A stretch of 13,552 bases of DNA from a bacterium (GCA_004560375.1 SFVC01000043.1:1-13552); one strand, 5' to 3'; numbered from the stretch's first letter, positions 1 to 6,388 are shown. Made by a program: numbers and translations. The notes: a model not told the origin generated them from the letters alone.

Positions 1-99
1 CGGCCCGGAGCCGAACCGGCGGGCCTCCCCCTAAGCGTGTCTTTCGGTTCCTTTCTGCACGAGCAGAAAGGAACGCCCCCGGCAGGGAGCACCCCTGCC
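1..99 (+). repeat. Terminal hairpin-rich repeat, left copy
   Basis: Bases 1-99 are the exact reverse complement of 13454-13552 (compared base by base). Inside are three hairpins. One has a 12-bp perfect stem 47-58/63-74 with a 4-nt loop. One has a 7-bp stem 81-87/93-99 with a 5-nt loop. One has a 6-bp stem 2-7/20-25. The match ends at base 100, where the rnhA Shine-Dalgarno begins. This looks like one copy of a dispersed intergenic repeat. The true element may extend beyond the window edge, so its outer boundary is unknown. Confidence 0.85.
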
Positions 100-117
100 A
101 AGGAAAGGAATCCTACT

Positions 118-564
118 ATGAAAACAGTGACCCTTTACACCGATGGCGCCTGCTCCGGCAACCCCGGCCCCGGGGGCTGGGGGGCCATCCTGATCTATGG
201 CGAGCACAAAAAGGAGCTCAGCGGCGGCGAGCGCGGCACCACCAACAACCGCATGGAGCTCACCGCTGTGATCCGGGGGCTGGAGGCCATCAAAATGCCC
301 TGCGTGGTGGAACTTTACTCCGACTCCAAATATGTGATCGACGCCCTGGAAAAAGGTTGGGCCAGGGGGTGGAAGGCCCGGGGCTGGATCAAATCCGACA
401 AGAAGCCCGCCCTCAATCCCGACCTGTGGGAAAAGCTGCTGGCTCTGTGCGACATCCACACCGTCAACCTCCACTGGGTCAAGGGCCACGCAGACAACCC
501 GTTCAACAACCGCTGCGACGAGCTGGCGGTGGGGGAGTGGCAAAAGCTGAAGGAGCTGTCTTGA
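118..564 (+). CDS. rnhA: Ribonuclease HI
   Basis: Cuts the RNA strand of RNA-DNA hybrids in the cytoplasm (R-loops, primer remnants) using two metal ions. The 148-aa product matches the usual bacterial RNase HI length. The full catalytic set is visible: D9 in YTDGACSGNPG, E47 in NRMELTA, D69 in SDSKYV, and H124 and D134 in VKGHADNPFNNRCDELA. The Trp/Lys-rich stretch at 81-96 matches the basic handle region. The ATG at 118 is chosen because AAGGAAAGGAA (100-110) sits at good distance before it. An in-frame GTG at 37 would add 27 residues encoded mostly by the terminal repeat, which is unlikely. It is on the plus strand, unlike most of the window, and ends before the hairpin at 643-677. Its promoter must lie in or beyond the repeat. 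Confidence 0.95.
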   Translation: MKTVTLYTDGACSGNPGPGGWGAILIYGEHKKELSGGERGTTNNRMELTAVIRGLEAIKMPCVVELYSDSKYVIDALEKGWARGWKARGWIKSDKKPALNPDLWEKLLALCDIHTVNLHWVKGHADNPFNNRCDELAVGEWQKLKELS

Positions 565-642
565 CCTGGGATCCTTCCGGTGGTAAACGTCCACAGCCGG
601 GGGATCGAAAAACTCAAGAAGTCCAATCATATCGCGTAAATA

Positions 643-677
643 GAGAAAACGCCGGGAGGCTCTCCCGGCGCTTTCTC
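643..677. terminator. Bidirectional hairpin terminator between rnhA and the RHH gene
   Basis: A 9-bp GC-rich stem, 650-658 paired with 662-670, has a 3-nt loop. It is extended by A-rich 643-649 against CTTTCTC 671-677, with one mismatch. The rightward read ends in CTTTCTC and the leftward read in GTTTTCTC, so it can act in both directions. It lies 79 nt after the rnhA stop and overlaps by two bases the stop codon of the minus-strand gene that ends at 676. Confidence 0.8.
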
Positions 678-831
678 AGTTCTGATTTTTTTCCAGCTGC
701 TCAAAGTGCTTTTTCATGACGAGGTTGATATAGCTGGAGACGGAGCGATCCTGGTGCTCCGCCCGGTCTTTTATTTTTTCCAGAATTGGATCATCAATGG
801 TTATGCTGATCCTTGTCTTTAGAGGTTTCAT
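676..831 (-). CDS. Small ribbon-helix-helix (CopG/Arc-like) DNA-binding protein
   Basis: A 51-aa protein with the ribbon-helix-helix pattern: a short basic strand KTRISITI (residues 5-12), helix A about 14-27 (DPILEKIKDRAEHQ), the turn RSVSSYI (29-35), and helix B to about residue 46. Such proteins bind DNA as dimers through the beta ribbon and usually repress their own promoter, alone or as an antitoxin. The ATG at 831 is chosen over longer in-frame starts because AGGGTG lies about 7 nt upstream and the fold begins directly after it. It diverges from a 49-aa gene at 929 across an AT-rich region with repeated half-sites, so autoregulation is likely. No recognisable toxin is adjacent. The exact family is not resolved. 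Confidence 0.75.
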   Translation of the reverse strand: MKPLKTRISITIDDPILEKIKDRAEHQDRSVSSYINLVMKKHFEQLEKNQN

Positions 832-841
832 CGAATCACCC

Positions 842-908
842 TGACATATGATACCATTTGTTATCATAAAATATTGACATATCATACTTAGTGATATAAA
901 ATATGATT
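842..908. promoter_or_regulatory. Operator-like repeats in the divergent intergenic region
   Basis: The 12-mer TGACATATGATA at 842-853 recurs as TGACATATCATA at 875-886 (11 of 12 identical), offset by 33 bp, about three helical turns. The core TATGATA or its complement TATCATA occurs at 847-853, 862-868 and 880-886, with a 6-of-7 match at 902-908. The sites overlap the plus-strand -35 and -10 boxes. This fits cooperative binding by the adjacent RHH protein. The binding is inferred. Confidence 0.5.
874..902 (+). promoter_or_regulatory. Near-consensus sigma-A-type promoter for the 49-aa gene
   Basis: TTGACA (874-879), a 17-bp spacer, and TAAAAT (897-902). Transcription would start near 909, giving a short leader with AAGGGGG (911-917) ahead of the GTG at 929. 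The boxes overlap the operator-like half-sites. Confidence 0.75.
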
Positions 909-928
909 ATAAGGGGGTGAATCAAGAG

Positions 929-1078
929 GTGAATGAACTCGAGTTTGATCTGGCCTTCTCCAAGTTCCTGGACGATGAGCACTGTGAAATGGTCAGCGAG
1001 ACCCTGTACCAGCTGATCCGTTCCGCTTTTGCCGCGGGGTGGAAATCGGCCCTGGGTTCGGGTGGCGAAAGGTCATGA
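929..1078 (+). CDS. Unknown 49-aa protein, divergent from the RHH gene
   Basis: Starting from the GTG at 929 the frame encodes 49 residues before TGA. The composition looks protein-like: an acidic N-terminus (NELEFDLAFSKFLDDE), then a predicted helix ETLYQLIRSAFAAGWKSAL, and a Gly/Ser tail. It is supported by a strong promoter (874-902) and a purine-rich AAGGGGG about 11 nt upstream. An in-frame GTG at 917 would add four residues but lacks a Shine-Dalgarno. No signal peptide or membrane segment is visible and I do not recognise a family. The divergent RHH regulator suggests linked control, perhaps as a small-protein module. No evidence shows it is a toxin. Convergent with aspS. Confidence 0.5.
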   Translation: MNELEFDLAFSKFLDDEHCEMVSETLYQLIRSAFAAGWKSALGSGGERS

Positions 1079-1123
1079 ACATAGAGGCACAGGAAGAGTG
1101 ATCCGGATGAAACCGGATGAAAC

Positions 1124-1151
1124 AAGCCCCTCGCCGCACGGCGGGGGGCTT
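1124..1151 (-). terminator. Terminator after aspS
   Basis: A 13-nt arm (1124-1136) pairs with 1139-1151 through one G-T wobble. The minus-strand read is followed by TTGTTTC, a short T-rich tract, 18 nt past the aspS stop. It can also stop transcription from the plus-strand small gene, though that side has a weaker T-run. Confidence 0.75.
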
Positions 1152-1169
1152 GACCGCGTCTTATGGATG

Positions 1170-2960
1170 TTATTCTTCCTCTTGGGCGGTGCAGGCAATG
1201 TTTAGCTCATCCAGCTGCCGCTGATCCACAAAGCTGGGGGCCCCCATCATCACGTCCTGGGCGTTCTTGTTCATGGGGAAGGGGATGATCTCCCGGATGG
1301 AGTCCTCCCCGGCCAGCAGCATCACCATGCGATCCACCCCGGGGGCGATGCCCGCGTGGGGGGGCGCGCCGTAGGTGAAGGCGTTGTACATGGCGGGGAA
1401 CTTGGCCTTTACGTCGGCCTCGCCCAGGCCCACCAGCTGGAAGGCCTTGATCATGATCTCCGGGTCGTGGTTCCGCACCGCGCCGGAGGACAGCTCCACA
1501 CCGTTGCACACCAGGTCGTACTGGTCGGCGGTGATGGTCAGCGGGTCGATCTCCCGGTTGATGGCCTTTTCAATGGTGGCCAGCCCCCCGGAGGGCATGG
1601 AGAAGGGGTTGTGGCAGAACTCCAGCTGGCCGGACTCCTCCCCGATCTCGTACATGGGGAAGTCCACGATCCAGCAGAACTCGTACCGCTCCACGTCCAT
1701 ATGGCCGGGGCAGAAGGCCCCCAGCTTGTTCCGGAGCACGCCGGCGGTCTTCTGGGCGGCCAGCAGCGTGCCCGCCGTTAACCCCACGAAGCAGCCGGGG
1801 GTGAGGGACAGGGCCTCCACCACCTGATCCTGGATGGGCTGGATAAACTTGGCGACGCCGCCCACGATTTCACGGTTCTCGTCGTAGCGGAACCAGTAGG
1901 CCTTCTCGCCGGACTGCACCTCCACGTCGGCGCACAGCTTGTCGATCTGCTTCCGGGTGCCCTCGAAGCCGGACACCACCACGGCCTTGACCGTGTTCCC
2001 CTCGAAGGGGCCGAAACCACAGCCGGCCAGCAGCGCGGTGGCGTCGGTGAGGGTCAGGTCGATCCGCAGGTCGGGCTTGTCGGAGCCGTACTTGTCCATG
2101 GCCTCCAGATAGGGGATGCGGGTAAAGGGAGCGGCGGAGGCCACGTTGTACTTGCCGTACTCGGCGAAGATGGGGGGGAGCACCCGCTCCAGCACGGCGA
2201 ACACGTCCTCCTGGGAGGCGAAGGACATCTCCATGTCCAGCTGATAGAACTCGCCGGGGGAGCGGTCGCCCCGGGCGTCCTCGTCCCGGAAGCAGGGGGC
2301 GATCTGGAAATACTTGTCGAAGCCGGAGGCCATGAGCAACTGCTTAAACTGCTGGGGGGCCTGGGGCAGGGCGTAGAACTTGCCGGGGTGTTTCCGGCTG
2401 GGCACCAGGTAGTCCCGGGCCCCCTCCGGGGAGGAGGCGGTGAGGATGGGGGTGGTGATCTCCAGGAAGCCCTCGGCCAGCATGGCGGCCCGGAGGGCGG
2501 CCACCACGTTGCACCGCAGGATGATGTTGTTCTTCACCTCCGGGTTGCGCAGGTCGAGGTAGCGGTACTTCAGCCGCTGGGTCTCGTCCGCCTCCCGGGA
2601 GCGGTTGATCTGGAAGGGCAGCTCGTTGTGCTGGCAGCGGCCCAGCACCTCGATCTTGGAGGGCACCACCTCAATGTCGCCGGTGGGCAGCTTGGGGTTC
2701 TTGCTGTCCCGCTCCCGGACGACGCCCTCCACCGAGATGGTGGACTCCTTGTTCAGGCCTTTGACCGCGGCCATCATGTCCTCGGTTTCCAGGACGATCT
2801 GGGTGGTGCCGTAGAAATCCCGGAGGACGACAAAGGCCAGGTTCTGGCCCACCTCCCGGACGTTCTCCATCCAGCCCACCAATTTGACCTGCCGGCCCAC
2901 GTCGGAAAGGCGCAGGTCGTTGCAGGTATGGGTGCGGTATGCGGTGTGTGTCTCGCTCAT
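1170..2960 (-). CDS. aspS: Aspartyl-tRNA synthetase, class II
   Basis: Charges tRNA-Asp with aspartate in the cytoplasm. The 596-aa product has normal bacterial length. The OB-fold anticodon-binding domain covers about residues 14-110. A motif 1 region lies near 163-173 (EGFLEITTPIL). The flipping-loop segment is near 176-200. Motif 2 is FRDEDARGDRSPGEFYQLD (224-242). YGSDKPDLR is at 291-299. The GAD insertion covers about 305-420. Motif 3 is GAPPHAGIAPGVDRM (531-545). The ATG at 2960 is preceded by GGAG at 8 nt. Motif 2 differs from the E. coli/Bacillus form by a Gly insertion and SPGEFYQLD, marking a divergent subtype. It is last in the minus-strand run hisS-bacteriohemerythrin-aspS, 47 nt after the hemerythrin stop. 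hisS-aspS is a common pairing in Firmicutes. Confidence 0.95.
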   Translation of the reverse strand: MSETHTAYRTHTCNDLRLSDVGRQVKLVGWMENVREVGQNLAFVVLRDFYGTTQIVLETEDMMAAVKGLNKESTISVEGVVRERDSKNPKLPTGDIEVVPSKIEVLGRCQHNELPFQINRSREADETQRLKYRYLDLRNPEVKNNIILRCNVVAALRAAMLAEGFLEITTPILTASSPEGARDYLVPSRKHPGKFYALPQAPQQFKQLLMASGFDKYFQIAPCFRDEDARGDRSPGEFYQLDMEMSFASQEDVFAVLERVLPPIFAEYGKYNVASAAPFTRIPYLEAMDKYGSDKPDLRIDLTLTDATALLAGCGFGPFEGNTVKAVVVSGFEGTRKQIDKLCADVEVQSGEKAYWFRYDENREIVGGVAKFIQPIQDQVVEALSLTPGCFVGLTAGTLLAAQKTAGVLRNKLGAFCPGHMDVERYEFCWIVDFPMYEIGEESGQLEFCHNPFSMPSGGLATIEKAINREIDPLTITADQYDLVCNGVELSSGAVRNHDPEIMIKAFQLVGLGEADVKAKFPAMYNAFTYGAPPHAGIAPGVDRMVMLLAGEDSIREIIPFPMNKNAQDVMMGAPSFVDQRQLDELNIACTAQEEE

Positions 2961-3007
2961 AGAATCAACTCCGTTTTGTAATATCCTTGCGTAAAATAGC
3001 AGATAGT

Positions 3008-3424
3008 CTATTTGGGGGCGCGGCTCCCACTACCCGGCCGAATGGCCTGATCGGCGTGTATAATGTGCCCGGCCAGCCACTCGTTCAGAAGCTCCACGAA
3101 CTGCACTACATCCTCCCGGGCATATCCGCTCTCTTCCAATCTCTTTTCCCACTCCAGAATGGTCTGCTTAAAACTCTCATGCTTCTGCTTATGCTCCGGA
3201 AACCCCTCGTAGCCGATGGCCTGCTGATAGGCTTCCTCCTGCGCGAAGTGTTCCATGGTATAGTTTTTCAGGTACTTCACAGCTTCGGTAACCGCTCGCT
3301 GATTTCTCTCCTGGTCTTTGTTCTGGAAAATCTCTATGATTCGCCAGCAAATCTGAAACAGCCCGTGATGCTGTTCATCAATCACCGGCTCCCCGATGCG
3401 ATAGCGCTCGTCCCACTCGCACAT
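3008..3424 (-). CDS. Bacteriohemerythrin
   Basis: A 138-aa single-domain hemerythrin. It is a four-helix bundle that binds O2 at a non-haem di-iron centre, used in anaerobes for oxygen sensing, buffering or detoxification, or for iron storage. All seven expected ligands are present in order: H19 (DEQHH), H59 and E63 (HFAQEE), H78 and H82 (HKQKH), H120 and D125 (HIIHAD). W4 near the N-terminus is typical. The start at 3424 (ATG TGC GAG TGG) has a G7 tract about 8 nt upstream. It sits between hisS (50 nt upstream) and aspS with no clear terminator on either side, so it is probably cotranscribed with them. No signal peptide is seen. The C-terminal tail (GSGSRAPK) is short and disordered. Confidence 0.9.
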   Translation of the reverse strand: MCEWDERYRIGEPVIDEQHHGLFQICWRIIEIFQNKDQERNQRAVTEAVKYLKNYTMEHFAQEEAYQQAIGYEGFPEHKQKHESFKQTILEWEKRLEESGYAREDVVQFVELLNEWLAGHIIHADQAIRPGSGSRAPK

Positions 3425-3474
3425 ATCATTTGCCCCCCCATTTAGTAGTTTAGCGGACGAGAAAACGGTCCCTG

Positions 3475-4851
3475 TTACGGCCCGGAGGCCTCCGGCTCCC
3501 GGATGGGCGGGGCGGAACGGGCCGTCGCCAGTCCGGACAGGATCCGCTCCGCCGCCTCCTGGGCGGTGAGCAGGGCCTGTTCCCCGGTGGCCATGTCCTT
3601 CAGGGAGGCTTTCCCCTGGGTAATTTCATCCTCGCCCAATAACAAGATGTAGGGCACGCCCAGCTTGTCGGCGTAGGACATCTTCTGCTTGAACTTCTTC
3701 TGCTCGGTGTAGAGCTGGGTGCGGATCCCCGCCTCCCGCAAGCCGGTGGCCAGGGCGATGGCGGGGGAGAGATCCTCCGTCATGGGCAGCACCAGCACGT
3801 CGGCGGGGGCGGTGGTTACCGCGCTGTTCAGGTAGTTCTGCTCCTGGAGCACGTAGAACAGCCGGGTGAGGCCGATGGAAATGCCCACGCCGGGGAGTTG
3901 TTTATCGGTATAATATTCCGCCAGGTTGTCATACCGTCCCCCGGAGCAGATGGAGCCGATCTCCGGGTGATCCAGCATAAAGGTCTCGTACACAGTGCCG
4001 GTGTAGTAGTCCAGCCCCCGGGCGATGGTGAGATCCACCGCGAACTTGTCCTGCGGCACCCCGAAGGAGCCCAGATACTTCACCACGGTGTTCAGCTCGT
4101 CCAGGCCGGCGTCGAACAGCTCGTGGCGGCCCTTGTATTCCTCCAGGGCGGAAAGCACCGTTTGATTACTGCCCGTAATGGAAATAAACTTCAAAATCTC
4201 GTCCGCCTGCTCCCCGGTGAGGGCCAGCACCTCGTCCGTCAGCAGCTCCCGCACCTTGTCCGGGCCGATTTTGGGCAGTTTGTCCACCACCCGCATGATG
4301 TCCCCGGACTTGTCCGACAGGCCCAGCATGGCATAGAACCCGCTGAGGATCTTCCGGTTGTTCACCCGGATCTGGAACCGCTCCAGCCCAAGGGCGGTAA
4401 AGGTGCGGCAGATGACGGCGGGGATCTCCGCCTCGTTGACGATGTCCAGCTTGCCGTCCCCGATGACGTCGATGTCCGCCTGATAGAACTCCCGGAACCG
4501 GCCCCGTTGGGCCCGCTCCCCCCGGTACACCTTGCCGATCTGGAACCGGCGGAAGGGGAAGGACAGCTCGGCATAGTGGAGGGCCACGTACTTGGCCAGG
4601 GGGACGGTGAGGTCAAAACGGAGGGACAGGTCGCTGTCCCCCTTGTGGAAGCGGTAGATCTGTTTTTCCGTCTCGCCCCCGGCCTTGGCCAGCAGCACCT
4701 CGCTGGCCTCGATGATGGGGGTATCCAGCGGGGCGAAGCCGTACAGGGCATAGGACTGGCGGAGCAGCTCGGCCATCCGGTCAAATTTCATCTGATCGGC
4801 GGGGAGCAGCTCCATAAAACCGGACAGCGTCCGGGGTTTCTGTTTGGCCAT
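3475..4851 (-). CDS. hisS: Histidyl-tRNA synthetase, class II
   Basis: Charges tRNA-His with histidine. The 458-aa product has a catalytic core with motif 2 near 106-130 (VYRGERAQRGRFREFYQAD), the histidine-binding ARGLDYYTG (277-285), SGGRYDNL (303-310) and motif 3 GVGISIGLTR (321-330). An anticodon-binding domain follows from about 350 to 440. The ATG at 4851 is chosen because AAAGGAGA lies 8 nt upstream and homologues begin near MAKQKPRTLSG. The open frame runs back to 4986 through a palindromic repeat, but that extension has no support. The motif 2 sequence (RGRFREFYQ) resembles the eukaryotic/archaeal-like HisRS form more than the E. coli form. A promoter lies at 4894-4922. The tail after about residue 440 is Ala/Pro-rich and specific to this lineage. 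Confidence 0.93.
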   Translation of the reverse strand: MAKQKPRTLSGFMELLPADQMKFDRMAELLRQSYALYGFAPLDTPIIEASEVLLAKAGGETEKQIYRFHKGDSDLSLRFDLTVPLAKYVALHYAELSFPFRRFQIGKVYRGERAQRGRFREFYQADIDVIGDGKLDIVNEAEIPAVICRTFTALGLERFQIRVNNRKILSGFYAMLGLSDKSGDIMRVVDKLPKIGPDKVRELLTDEVLALTGEQADEILKFISITGSNQTVLSALEEYKGRHELFDAGLDELNTVVKYLGSFGVPQDKFAVDLTIARGLDYYTGTVYETFMLDHPEIGSICSGGRYDNLAEYYTDKQLPGVGISIGLTRLFYVLQEQNYLNSAVTTAPADVLVLPMTEDLSPAIALATGLREAGIRTQLYTEQKKFKQKMSYADKLGVPYILLLGEDEITQGKASLKDMATGEQALLTAQEAAERILSGLATARSAPPIREPEASGP

Positions 4852-4893
4852 GGGTAGGTCTCCTTTATAGGATGAGCAAATTATTTTTGGGAC

Positions 4894-4922
4894 GTTATAC
4901 ACTAATGGCACAATCAACGCAA
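4894..4922 (-). promoter_or_regulatory. Putative promoter for hisS
   Basis: On the minus strand: TTGCGT (4922-4917), a 17-bp spacer, TATAAC (4899-4894). The predicted start near 4887 leaves a leader of about 36 nt with AAAGGAGA before the hisS ATG. That is too short for a T-box. It lies just downstream of the palindromic repeat that separates mgsA from hisS. Confidence 0.5.
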
Positions 4923-4924
4923 TG

Positions 4925-5000
4925 TGTAGGGGAGGGGCTTGCCCCTCCCGGGAACAGAGAGCATATCGGTGCGGCGGGAGGGGCAAGCCCCTCCCCTACA
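4925..5000. repeat. Long perfect inverted repeat (palindromic intergenic element)
   Basis: The 26-bp arms 4925-4950 and 4975-5000 are exact reverse complements around a 24-nt loop. Each arm is itself nearly palindromic (GGGGCTTGCCCC core). It starts 2 nt past the stop of the gene ending at 5003, so transcripts from that gene would form a very stable hairpin, but no T-run follows. It looks like a MITE/REP-like dispersed element that may act as a terminator or RNA stabiliser. Confidence 0.8.
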
Positions 5001-5002
5001 GA

Positions 5003-5416
5003 TCAAACCTTGAGCGGCTTGGTGGGCTTGATGATCTCCCGCCAGTCCAGGTCGCCCCGGGCCAGGCCGTGGATGAGCATTTCGGCGGTGGCGGCGTTGG
5101 TGGCCATGGGTACGTTGTGCTGATCGCACAGGTTGTTGATATAGTGGAGATCCTTGTCCAGATCCTCCGAGCTGGGATCGTTGAAGAACAGCACCATGTC
5201 GATCTCGTCGTAGGCGATCCGGGCGCCGATCTGCTGGCTCCCCCCCTGGGCGTGGGCCAGGAACAGCTGCACCGGCAGGCCGGTGGCCTCGGCAACCTGA
5301 CTGCCGGTGTCGTGGGTGGCGCAGACGGTGTGCTTGGACAGGATGCCGCAGTAGGCGATGCAGAACTGTACCATCAATTCCTTTTTGTTGTCGTGGCTCA
5401 TCAGCGCGATGTTCAT
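5003..5416 (-). CDS. Methylglyoxal synthase-family protein with substituted active-site residues
   Basis: The 137-aa product aligns over its full length with MgsA, which turns dihydroxyacetone phosphate into methylglyoxal. Conserved: H8-D9 and K12 (ALMSHDNKK), T34, GGxQQIGA (58-65), FFNDP (77-81), ATNxATAE (99-106), and the DLDWREII tail. Against E. coli numbering from memory, the catalytic base D71 is S60. The GTTG phosphate loop (46-49) reads HDTG (35-38), placing an Asp at T47. SGP (65-67) reads AHA (54-56). H98 is lost; D91 and D101 appear kept as D80 and D89. It may therefore be inactive as MgsA or act on another ligand. The ATG at 5416 follows AAGGAAGGG. minD upstream fits the Clostridial min-rodA-mgsA neighbourhood. 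Confidence 0.8.
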   Translation of the reverse strand: MNIALMSHDNKKELMVQFCIAYCGILSKHTVCATHDTGSQVAEATGLPVQLFLAHAQGGSQQIGARIAYDEIDMVLFFNDPSSEDLDKDLHYINNLCDQHNVPMATNAATAEMLIHGLARGDLDWREIIKPTKPLKV

Positions 5417-5505
5417 GAAACCCTTCCTTTCCCAGAGGTGCTGAGCGCCCTGCTGCGGCTCCCAGGCGTGTGTTGAGCGGACAATCGCAGGGGGGATATT
5501 TCAAG

Positions 5506-6237
5506 TCAGCGGATGCGCAGCAGGGGCACGCGCTGGCCCAAAATTCGTTTGGAGATGTTGAGATAGGCGTGGGCCGCCCGCTTGTGGGAGGCCAGCACCA
5601 GGGGGATCCCCGCCGCGGCGGATATGGTGACGGCGGCGTCCTCGGGCACCACGCCCAAGAGGGGCAGGCCCGCGGTGTCCATGGCGTTGTCGATGGAGGT
5701 GCGAAGTTTTCGGATGAGCCGGGGCTGCACCCGGTTCATCACCAGGTGGAGCTGGGGCAGATCGTGGAGCTCGGTCACCGCCCGCTGGGCGTCCCGCAGG
5801 GCGGCGGGATCCACGGCGGACACCACGATGGCCCGGTCGGCGGCGGCCCGGGCCAGCTGAAAGCCCACCCCCAGCCCCGCGGGGGAGTCCATGAACACGT
5901 AGTCAAAGGTTTCCTTGGCCTCGTCCACCAGTTCCCGGAACCGCTGTAAGTCCAGGCCATCCCCGTCCAGAGGGGCGGTGAGCAGGAACAGGCCCTTGAT
6001 CTCGGGCTGCTCCACCGCGGCGGACAGCAGGGAACAGCGGTAGGCCATCACATCGGAGAAGTCCATTACCGCCCGGTCGGACAGGCCCAGCACCAGATCC
6101 AGATTCCGCAGGCCCACGTCCAGGTCGATGCACAGCACCCGGCGGCCCAAGGCGGCCAGGCAGGAGGCCACCCCCGCGGTGAGGGAGGTTTTCCCCGTGC
6201 CGCCCTTTCCCGATGTGATCATGACGGCGCATCCCAT
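5506..6237 (-). CDS. minD: MinD-like septum-site ATPase
   Basis: A ParA/MinD-superfamily ATPase of 243 aa. MinD binds the membrane as an ATP dimer and carries MinC to block off-centre division. Deviant Walker A is SGKGGTGKT (9-17), switch I CIDLDVGLRNLDL (36-48), and Walker B YVFMDSPAG (113-121). IDLDVGLRNLDL is the strongest MinD signature. The usual DSPAGIE and TTPEVSAVRDADR segments are altered here to DSPAGLG and SAVDPAALRDAQR. The C-terminal end (ISKRILGQRVPLLRIR) is amphipathic and may serve as the membrane-targeting helix. The ATG at 6237 follows AAAGGAGG at 6 nt; a frame opening at 6321 starts inside the promoter. No minC or minE is beside it. A promoter lies at 6269-6297. It could be another member of the superfamily. 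Confidence 0.75.
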   Translation of the reverse strand: MGCAVMITSGKGGTGKTSLTAGVASCLAALGRRVLCIDLDVGLRNLDLVLGLSDRAVMDFSDVMAYRCSLLSAAVEQPEIKGLFLLTAPLDGDGLDLQRFRELVDEAKETFDYVFMDSPAGLGVGFQLARAAADRAIVVSAVDPAALRDAQRAVTELHDLPQLHLVMNRVQPRLIRKLRTSIDNAMDTAGLPLLGVVPEDAAVTISAAAGIPLVLASHKRAAHAYLNISKRILGQRVPLLRIR

Positions 6238-6268
6238 GGGGCCTCCTCCTTTCAAAAGCGCTATGCAA

Positions 6269-6297
6269 AGCATATCACAATTTAGGAAAAATGACAA
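6269..6297 (-). promoter_or_regulatory. Promoter for minD
   Basis: On the minus strand: TTGTCA (6297-6292), a 17-bp spacer, TATGCT (6274-6269), with TG one base before the -10 box (extended -10). The DNA upstream to about 6370 is AT-rich and could be an UP-like element. It includes a weak 8-bp A/T hairpin, 6302-6309/6317-6324, which may be the only stop signal for rsmG. Confidence 0.7.
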
Positions 6298-6388
6298 CAA
6301 ATTTTTGAATGGAATTTTCAAAAATGGAGATTTCTTGAAAAATTACGATCTATGATTTGGAAAAATGGGTGTGGCCGCGTACCATCCC

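Noticed and set aside
676..1078. A toxin-antitoxin pair formed by the RHH gene and the 49-aa gene
   Set aside because: Such pairs are normally one operon with antitoxin and toxin in the same direction. Here the genes diverge and the 49-aa product shows no toxin motif. It is kept only as a regulator-target pair.
1103..1122. Tandem CCGGATGAAA repeated twice after the 49-aa gene
   Set aside because: Only two units of 10 bp, with no partner elsewhere in the window and no reading-frame or regulatory context. Likely chance or slippage.
3898..4857. A 319-codon plus-strand open frame opposite hisS, and similar long frames opposite serS, rsmG and parB
   Set aside because: They are antisense shadows caused by high GC at third codon positions. 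Their proteins are repetitive in Gly, His, Gln and Val with no domains, and they overlap strong genes fully.
4852..4924. A T-box or other riboswitch ahead of hisS
   Set aside because: The leader predicted from the promoter is only about 36 nt and shows no T-box core or antiterminator pairing.
4852..4986. A longer hisS reading frame starting at 4986 and running through the palindromic repeat
   Set aside because: The extension is encoded by the repeat, has no Shine-Dalgarno, and would start upstream of the inferred promoter. The ATG at 4851 has a strong Shine-Dalgarno and family-like N-terminus.
6302..6324. An intrinsic terminator for rsmG
   Set aside because: The 8-bp stem is almost all A/T and would be weak. 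It is more likely part of the AT-rich DNA upstream of the minD promoter.
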